From positions 1 to 10,986 of the forward strand of contig CAMQYB010000044.1 in the NCBI GenBank assembly GCA_947039055.1: DNA of 10,986 nucleotides. The letters run 5' to 3'. How positions within the stretch are numbered: position 1 is the first letter of the stretch; every line of letters begins with the position of its first letter. The stretch comes from an uncultured Deferribacteraceae bacterium. Its GTDB lineage: Bacteria; Chrysiogenota; Deferribacteres; Deferribacterales; Mucispirillaceae. A program made the translations under genes and the position numbers. The notes beneath the pieces were generated by a model that was given only the letters and a program-made list of their open reading frames with translations, had not been told where the DNA came from and ran no database searches. This document shows, in pieces, positions 7,581 through 10,986 of the stretch.

Positions 7581-7955
7581 CTATACTCTTCTTGTCATTT
7601 TTTTATTTAAGCTAATACTTGAGTTACTACTGCCACCTAAAATAGTTGGTGTATACACATTGTTGTTGCTATTTTGAGAGACTACTGTTGATCCGTTATT
7701 TTCAGAACTGTAATCATATTTTCTATTATGGTATGCATCTTCTCTTAAAGTTTTCTCGTTCATTTCTTGTAATTTTCTTTCATCATCTAACTGTCTTTTA
7801 ACTTCAGCTTCAGCATCTCTTTGTTCTTTTGCTAACTTTTGTTCAGCCTCTCTAATTGCGTTATTTGAGTTAGTATCTTCGATACTGTCACTTACTATAT
7901 CAAAGATAAATTTACCAAGTCCTAAGCCACCGATGATCGCTGCTGCTACTCCCAT
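7581..7955 (-). CDS. Small coiled-coil protein of unknown function between terminase and portal
   Basis: I do not recognise this 124-residue protein. Three parts are visible: a Gly/Ala-rich hydrophobic N-terminus (1-21, including AAAIIGGLGLGKFIFDI) that could be a short membrane or amphipathic segment; a highly charged helix or coiled coil (about 33-79, with many Glu, Lys, Arg and Gln and almost no helix breakers); and a Ser/Asn-rich, probably disordered tail (82-117) ending in a basic KKMTRR patch. The architecture recalls small internal virion proteins or single-segment membrane proteins such as holins, but neither is established. The ATG at 7955 has AGAGGT about 6 nt upstream; that ribosome site overlaps the terminase stop codon, and the gap is 9 bp. 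Position suggests a virion-assembly or ejection role. Confidence 0.75.
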   Translation of the reverse strand: MGVAAAIIGGLGLGKFIFDIVSDSIEDTNSNNAIREAEQKLAKEQRDAEAEVKRQLDDERKLQEMNEKTLREDAYHNRKYDYSSENNGSTVVSQNSNNNVYTPTILGGSSNSSISLNKKMTRRV

Positions 7956-7964
7956 TGTCTACCT

Positions 7965-9443
7965 CTATAAATTAATATCTGTTAAATCGTTTAAGATATT
8001 ATTTCTTTTTTCAATATTTTTACTATGCAAGTTAATATCTATGTCATGTGCAAATGTTAATGCTAAAGCGTCTGCTGAATCAGGTGATGCTAATCCTCTT
8101 TTTTTCATTGAGTCTTTTTTCTCTAAAATCATTTGTGAACTATCTCCAGAGTATGAGTAAGTAGGTGATATCAGATCGTTAATAAGATCTTTATCATCAA
8201 TTAATTTTCCTTTATCTTTAATCCATTTAGACATCTTATGCCACATTTCTACACGCTTATTTAGATACATTTTTTTATTAGTTGCAGATGATCCAAAATC
8301 TATTCCAACAACATCTTTAAATCCTAACTGATGCAGTCTATCTACAACACCTCCTCCTACTCCTGTTTGATCTATGAATATTATATCTGGTGAAAATTTA
8401 GCTATTTTTTCAGCGATTATTCCAGATAATTTCATTGTGTCTATCTTATAATATCTCTCAATATCTATAATTAATCTGCCTTGCCTTAGTACAATAACAG
8501 ATAGGTCATTACCAAATCTTGCAACGTCAACTCCGATTACTTTTGGTTCACCTTCGACATCATCTAGTGCGATATTTCTGTTTCTTGATATGTTGATTGT
8601 GTCATATCCGATAAGTTGGTTTTGTGAGAGTAGTGGAAATTCTCCTAAAACTCTAATACGCACAAAATCAGAATCAACACCGTAATCTTCTATCCATCTA
8701 TTAATCTGTTTCTTATTTGTTATCTCTACATCTTTAGATGATATTTGATACGTTTTCCATCTGTGTCTAAACCGTCCAAAACACTCTTTAAATCTTCCTG
8801 ATGATCTTGTTGGATTTCCGAAAACTATCCAGATAATTTCTGTTTCATCATCAGTCATCGCACCTTCAGCAACTTCCCAAATAGTATCAGGAATAGATGA
8901 TGCTTCATCAAATATCAGAAGAACTCTCCCTCCTTGATTATGCAATCCAGCGAACGCTTCAGAGTTATGTTTACTCCACGGCACCATATCAATCCGCCAT
9001 GATTTTTCACACGCTGGATCGATTGTATGAACTGAGTCAGTTGTTAATTTAAGTAAAGGTGCAATTATTGATAACCTGTACCATTTTGATAATTCTGCCC
9101 AAGTTTTAGTTTTAAGTTGTGTTTCAGTATTAGCAGTGATTACTCCTTTCGTGTATGGTTTAGTTGAAATCCCCCACAGTATTAACCATGCAACTAACGC
9201 TGATTTTCCGATACCATGCCCAGATGCAGTTGCAATTCTTATAATTTTTTCGTTAGAGTCTAAAGCAGTTTTAATATCTTTTAAAATTTTCCTTTGCCAC
9301 TTGAGAGGAGATTTAAATTTTGATGCTCCAAGCTGATCCCACCTAAATAAGTTCTCTACAAATTTTAAAGGATCGTTACTAGTTTCTGCTAAAAAATCCA
9401 TTAAGATGTTGAGGTCTTTATCATTATAATTAAGCTTATTCAT
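7965..9443 (-). CDS. terL: Terminase large subunit
   Basis: This 492-residue protein is the packaging motor: an N-terminal ATPase and a C-terminal nuclease. The ATPase part shows the Walker A-like loop ASGHGIGKS (73-81), a Walker B with LLIFDEAS (175-182, catalytic E180), and a coupling motif in IVFGNPT (206-212). The RNase H-like nuclease shows the first acidic site in VIGVDVARFGND (302-313, D305), the second in IIFIDQTGVGGG (354-365, D358) and the third in SPDSADALAL (453-462, D455 and D458). All key residues are present, so it should be active. The first Walker glycine is replaced (Ser or Ala), which is common in phage terminases. The start at 9443 overlaps the small-subunit gene by 8 bp with only a weak ribosome site, suggesting coupled translation. 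It ends in TAG. Confidence 0.95.
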   Translation of the reverse strand: MNKLNYNDKDLNILMDFLAETSNDPLKFVENLFRWDQLGASKFKSPLKWQRKILKDIKTALDSNEKIIRIATASGHGIGKSALVAWLILWGISTKPYTKGVITANTETQLKTKTWAELSKWYRLSIIAPLLKLTTDSVHTIDPACEKSWRIDMVPWSKHNSEAFAGLHNQGGRVLLIFDEASSIPDTIWEVAEGAMTDDETEIIWIVFGNPTRSSGRFKECFGRFRHRWKTYQISSKDVEITNKKQINRWIEDYGVDSDFVRIRVLGEFPLLSQNQLIGYDTINISRNRNIALDDVEGEPKVIGVDVARFGNDLSVIVLRQGRLIIDIERYYKIDTMKLSGIIAEKIAKFSPDIIFIDQTGVGGGVVDRLHQLGFKDVVGIDFGSSATNKKMYLNKRVEMWHKMSKWIKDKGKLIDDKDLINDLISPTYSYSGDSSQMILEKKDSMKKRGLASPDSADALALTFAHDIDINLHSKNIEKRNNILNDLTDINL

Positions 9444-9858
9444 CTATACTTTTTATCACATCTTCTTCTTTGTTTTTCATAAGTGATCTACTTAGTAAGT
9501 TAGCAATATCAGGATTACGATTGACGATATTTTCAGCATATTTTTCAGGGTTATTTGCTTTCAATAATGCTAACAATAATTTGTCGGAATAAACTTTTAC
9601 AGAGTCAACAACTTCACCTTTATAGTAAACTTTTTGATTAACACCCTCTAAGGCTCTTTTCAATGCTTCCTCTTCTAATAGATCAAATGCGATAGATCTT
9701 GCATCGATCATTTTTTTAGAGAATTCAATATCATCTTTACGAAGTTGATAAATGTAGCTTCTATCAATATTTGCTTTCTTAGCTGATTTAGATACGTTTC
9801 CATTTTGCGTTAAATATTTAAGAAAATTATCTAACTTTACAACTGTTTCTTTTGTCAT
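9436..9858 (-). CDS. terS: Terminase small subunit
   Basis: This 140-residue protein lies immediately before terL and overlaps it by 8 bp. The N-terminal part (about 10-45) reads as a helix-turn-helix: NFLKYLTQNGNVSKSAKKAN (11-30) then IDRSYIYQLRKDD (31-43), suited to recognising the packaging site. The C-terminal part has the pattern shared by many phage small terminases: an 'EEEALKRALEGV' helix (62-73), a turn with VYYKGEVV (77-84) and YSDKLLLALLKANNPEKY (90-107). It should bind the phage DNA start site and hand it to TerL. The start at 9858 lies 3 nt after the preceding stop; AAGGAG is about 12 nt upstream, a somewhat long spacing. No other in-frame start fits better. Confidence 0.88.
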   Translation of the reverse strand: MTKETVVKLDNFLKYLTQNGNVSKSAKKANIDRSYIYQLRKDDIEFSKKMIDARSIAFDLLEEEALKRALEGVNQKVYYKGEVVDSVKVYSDKLLLALLKANNPEKYAENIVNRNPDIANLLSRSLMKNKEEDVIKSIDE

Positions 9859-9861
9859 AGA

Positions 9862-10260
9862 TTATTTACTCTCCTTGTATATTTCGATATAAGGAGAACG
9901 ATTTTCCTCTTTTACAGCTTTGTTAAATAAAGTTTTAATCTCTTTATTAAAATTGTTTAATATATCTTGAATACCGTTTTTTATCGGTTTATATTCAGTA
10001 GTAAATATTTTATAAAAAATATTATCACCTACCTTACATTTGATTTTTTCTAATGTTACTTGATCCCACTTTAATACTTTTTTAAATGTTACTTTCATCG
10101 TTAAATTAGAACTAGATATTTTGAAAGATTTTTTATCTTTCGGTATATCTATAGATTTAAGAATTTCATCTTTTATGTTTTTATATTTCTCATTTCTATC
10201 TTTAATTTCAGTTGATAGCAGATACGCTTCATCAAGTAAAGAGTACAACTTTTCATTCAT
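9862..10260 (-). CDS. Small phage protein of unknown function
   Basis: This protein has 132 residues. Residues 1-38 are a charged helix (LYSLLDEAYLLSTEIKDRNE and onward). Residues 45-65 look like two beta strands (SFKISSSNLTMKVTFKKVLK), followed by a KWDQVTLEKIK segment (64-74), an aromatic strand with FYKIFTTEYKP (82-92) and a final Lys/Asn-rich helix. This arrangement of long helix, beta hairpin, a 'KWDQ' turn and an 'EYKP' strand resembles small uncharacterised proteins often encoded just before phage terminase genes, but I cannot name the family with certainty. ATG at 10260 with AGGA about 10 nt upstream; a second ATG at 10256 is out of frame. It lies 15 bp after the acidic repeat gene and 3 nt before terS, so it belongs to the same operon. 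Confidence 0.7.
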   Translation of the reverse strand: MNEKLYSLLDEAYLLSTEIKDRNEKYKNIKDEILKSIDIPKDKKSFKISSSNLTMKVTFKKVLKWDQVTLEKIKCKVGDNIFYKIFTTEYKPIKNGIQDILNNFNKEIKTLFNKAVKEENRSPYIEIYKESK

Positions 10261-10275
10261 ATAATTTAGTCCTAA

Positions 10276-10815
10276 TTAATACCAAAATTTTGGATAATAT
10301 CTATTTTCGTTTCCTAGCATGTTTGGAAAGATGTCCACAAGATCAGCAGGATCATCATTTGGCGATACTTCATCGTACGAGTATTTACTATTATATTTGT
10401 AGTTCGTTTCAATATCCATTTCATCAAACTCTTCAGATAATAATTCACTGTCAACTTTTTCATTGGATTTGTTTGATACGGTTATATCTAAACTACTTAA
10501 CTCATCAGATCGTAGATCGTTACGAATGTGTTGATTAGATTTGTCTGATGTTACAAGATCTAAACCAGTAAATTCTTCTGATACCAGATCACAACATATA
10601 ACTTCATTTAGTTTGTTTGCTACAGCCGTTTCGATATTATCTAACTGAAGCTCTATCCCATCTAACAGCTGTAGTTGGTCAGATAGTAATTCACTACGAG
10701 CCGTAGTCACTTGTTCGTTAGCTACTGTTGAATTTAAATTTTTATACTCATTCTCTTCTAACTGTTCTGAAAATAATTCACTATTGATTGTTTCAATTAG
10801 TTTACTTGTGCTCAA
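10276..10815 (-). CDS. Acidic five-repeat protein opening the late operon (unknown function)
   Basis: This 179-residue protein is not recognised. Five degenerate copies of a repeat are visible, with cores SELFSEQL (12-19), SELLSDQL (41-48), CDLVSEEF (75-82), NDLRSDEL (99-106) and SELLSEEF (123-130). Each core is followed about 12 to 20 residues later by an element like SLDITVSNKSNE (108-119). The last three copies are spaced at exactly 24 residues; the first two spacings are 29 and 34. By my count it has 39 Asp/Glu against 13 Lys/Arg, a strongly negative charge. The end changes character: Asp/Pro-rich, then aromatic RYYPKFWY. The start is TTG at 10815, supported by AAGGGGGAG 5 nt upstream; an upstream ATG at 10846 is out of frame. 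Possible roles are a DNA mimic, a virion protein or a binding partner of packaging; none is shown. Confidence 0.8.
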   Translation of the reverse strand: MSTSKLIETINSELFSEQLEENEYKNLNSTVANEQVTTARSELLSDQLQLLDGIELQLDNIETAVANKLNEVICCDLVSEEFTGLDLVTSDKSNQHIRNDLRSDELSSLDITVSNKSNEKVDSELLSEEFDEMDIETNYKYNSKYSYDEVSPNDDPADLVDIFPNMLGNENRYYPKFWY

Positions 10816-10820
10816 CTTGT

Positions 10821-10829
10821 CTCCCCCTT
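10821..10829 (-). promoter_or_regulatory. Strong Shine-Dalgarno site deciding a TTG start
   Basis: On the minus strand the sequence AAGGGGGAG ends 5 nt before the TTG at 10815. No in-frame ATG or GTG lies between this site and the promoter, so the TTG start rests on this site. Confidence 0.75.
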
Positions 10830-10844
10830 TTCGATTTATAGGGC

Positions 10845-10873
10845 ATTATAGTTGAATTCAAGTAAAATGTCAA
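10845..10873 (-). promoter_or_regulatory. Consensus sigma70 promoter (P1) of the late operon
   Basis: On the minus strand, TTGACA (10873-10868) and TATAAT (10850-10845) are separated by exactly 17 bp: both hexamers and the spacing are the full consensus. Transcription should start near 10838, giving a leader of about 22 nt before the TTG start. The 10-bp palindrome TTGAATTCAA (10852-10861) lies within the spacer and could be an operator. A promoter this strong ahead of structural genes suggests either a repressor or direct use of host polymerase throughout infection. Confidence 0.85.
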
Positions 10874-10927
10874 TAATTAATTGAATTAGAGTTGATTATA
10901 TTAATAATAGTTTACTATAAGTCAACT
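10850..10927. repeat. Three copies of AGTTGANT in the promoter region
   Basis: AGTTGANT occurs at 10850-10857 and 10890-10897 on the plus strand and inverted at 10920-10927. The first two start 40 bp apart, about four helical turns. One copy overlaps the P1 -10/spacer, one the P2 -10, and one the P2 -35, where an operator would act. In AT-rich DNA some repetition by chance is expected, so the regulatory reading is tentative. Confidence 0.4.
10895..10925 (-). promoter_or_regulatory. Possible second, weaker promoter (P2)
   Basis: On the minus strand, TTGACT (10925-10920) and TATAAT (10900-10895) stand 19 bp apart, longer than optimal. It is tandem to and about 50 bp upstream of P1. Its -35 coincides with one copy of the AGTTGANT motif and with the inverted repeat at 10906-10930, so a bound regulator would block it. 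Confidence 0.35.
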
Positions 10928-10930
10928 ATT
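10906..10930. promoter_or_regulatory. Operator-like inverted repeat
   Basis: AATAGTTTAC (10906-10915) and GTCAACTATT (10921-10930) are inverted copies with 9 of 10 positions matching around a 5-bp centre. The size and spacing suit a dimeric helix-turn-helix repressor or activator. It covers the -35 and part of the spacer of P2 and lies about 35 bp upstream of the P1 -35. No regulator gene is visible in the window. Confidence 0.5.
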
Positions 10931-10986
10931 GTTTGGGTTTTATATTAAATTATATGTGCTTGAAATAGGTATAATTATTAATATTA
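10931..10986. other. AT-rich edge of the control region, no gene seen
   Basis: These 56 bp have no supported open reading frame. A plus-strand TATAAT at 10970-10975 has no acceptable -35 at the right distance, so a divergent promoter cannot be called. Whatever lies beyond, perhaps the early or regulatory genes, is outside the window. Confidence 0.5.

Noticed and set aside
10212..10538. 108-codon open frame on the plus strand
   Set aside because: Antisense to the acidic repeat gene and its neighbour; rich in His, Tyr and Gln as a complement of the repeats, and no good ribosome site was noted.
10970..10975. Divergent plus-strand promoter (TATAAT)
   Set aside because: No -35 resembling TTGACA lies 16-18 bp upstream, and the DNA is so AT-rich that a lone -10 match is expected by chance.
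1..10986. Direct terminal repeat linking the two ends (circular or complete contig)
   Set aside because: The first and last bases of the window do not match each other, so completeness or circularity cannot be claimed.

Overview
This window is the packaging and virion-assembly module of a short-tailed (podovirus-type) bacteriophage or prophage. All eleven supported genes lie on the minus strand, so transcription runs from high to low coordinates. The DNA is AT-rich, uses the standard bacterial code (TAA, TAG and TGA all act as stops), and has good Shine-Dalgarno sites and a textbook sigma70 promoter. The host is therefore a low-GC bacterium read by ordinary host RNA polymerase. I cannot name it; AT-rich Proteobacteria or Campylobacterota, or an uncultured marine host, are compatible guesses only.

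Layout in transcription order. Positions 10986-10816 are a control region with a perfect TTGACA-17-TATAAT promoter, a weaker upstream promoter, an inverted repeat and three copies of AGTTGANT. Then come an acidic protein of five degenerate repeats (10815-10276, TTG start), a small unknown protein (10260-9862), terminase small subunit (9858-9436), terminase large subunit (9443-7965), a small coiled-coil protein with a hydrophobic N-terminus (7955-7581), portal (7573-5897), a Bbp19-like protein (5900-5595), scaffold (5608-5000), major capsid protein (4962-3982), tail tubular protein A-like adaptor (3920-3354), tail tubular protein B-like/stabilization protein (3335-1275), a GNAT-fold protein of the T7 gp13 type (1256-765) and a T7 gp14-like internal virion protein (765-169). 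Positions 156-1 hold a tandem-repeat array that runs to the window edge.

How the genes work together: the terminase pair loads DNA through the portal into a shell built by scaffold plus capsid protein. The A- and B-type tail proteins close the head and form the short tail. The gp13/gp14-like proteins belong to the ejected internal core. Head genes and gene order resemble the epsilon15/BPP-1 group. Genes are tightly packed (gaps of 3-18 bp or overlaps of 1-14 bp), except for 37 bp before and 61 bp after the capsid gene. No lysis, integrase, replication, tail-fibre, tRNA or CRISPR feature is visible. No stretch over 300 bases lacks a gene.

The parts least explained by known families are (1) the helically phased repeat array after the gp14-like gene, (2) a pair of mutually exclusive RNA hairpins between the capsid and A-type tail genes, one of which would enclose the tail gene's ribosome site and start codon, (3) the acidic five-repeat protein that opens the operon, and (4) the operator-like motif set in the promoter region.
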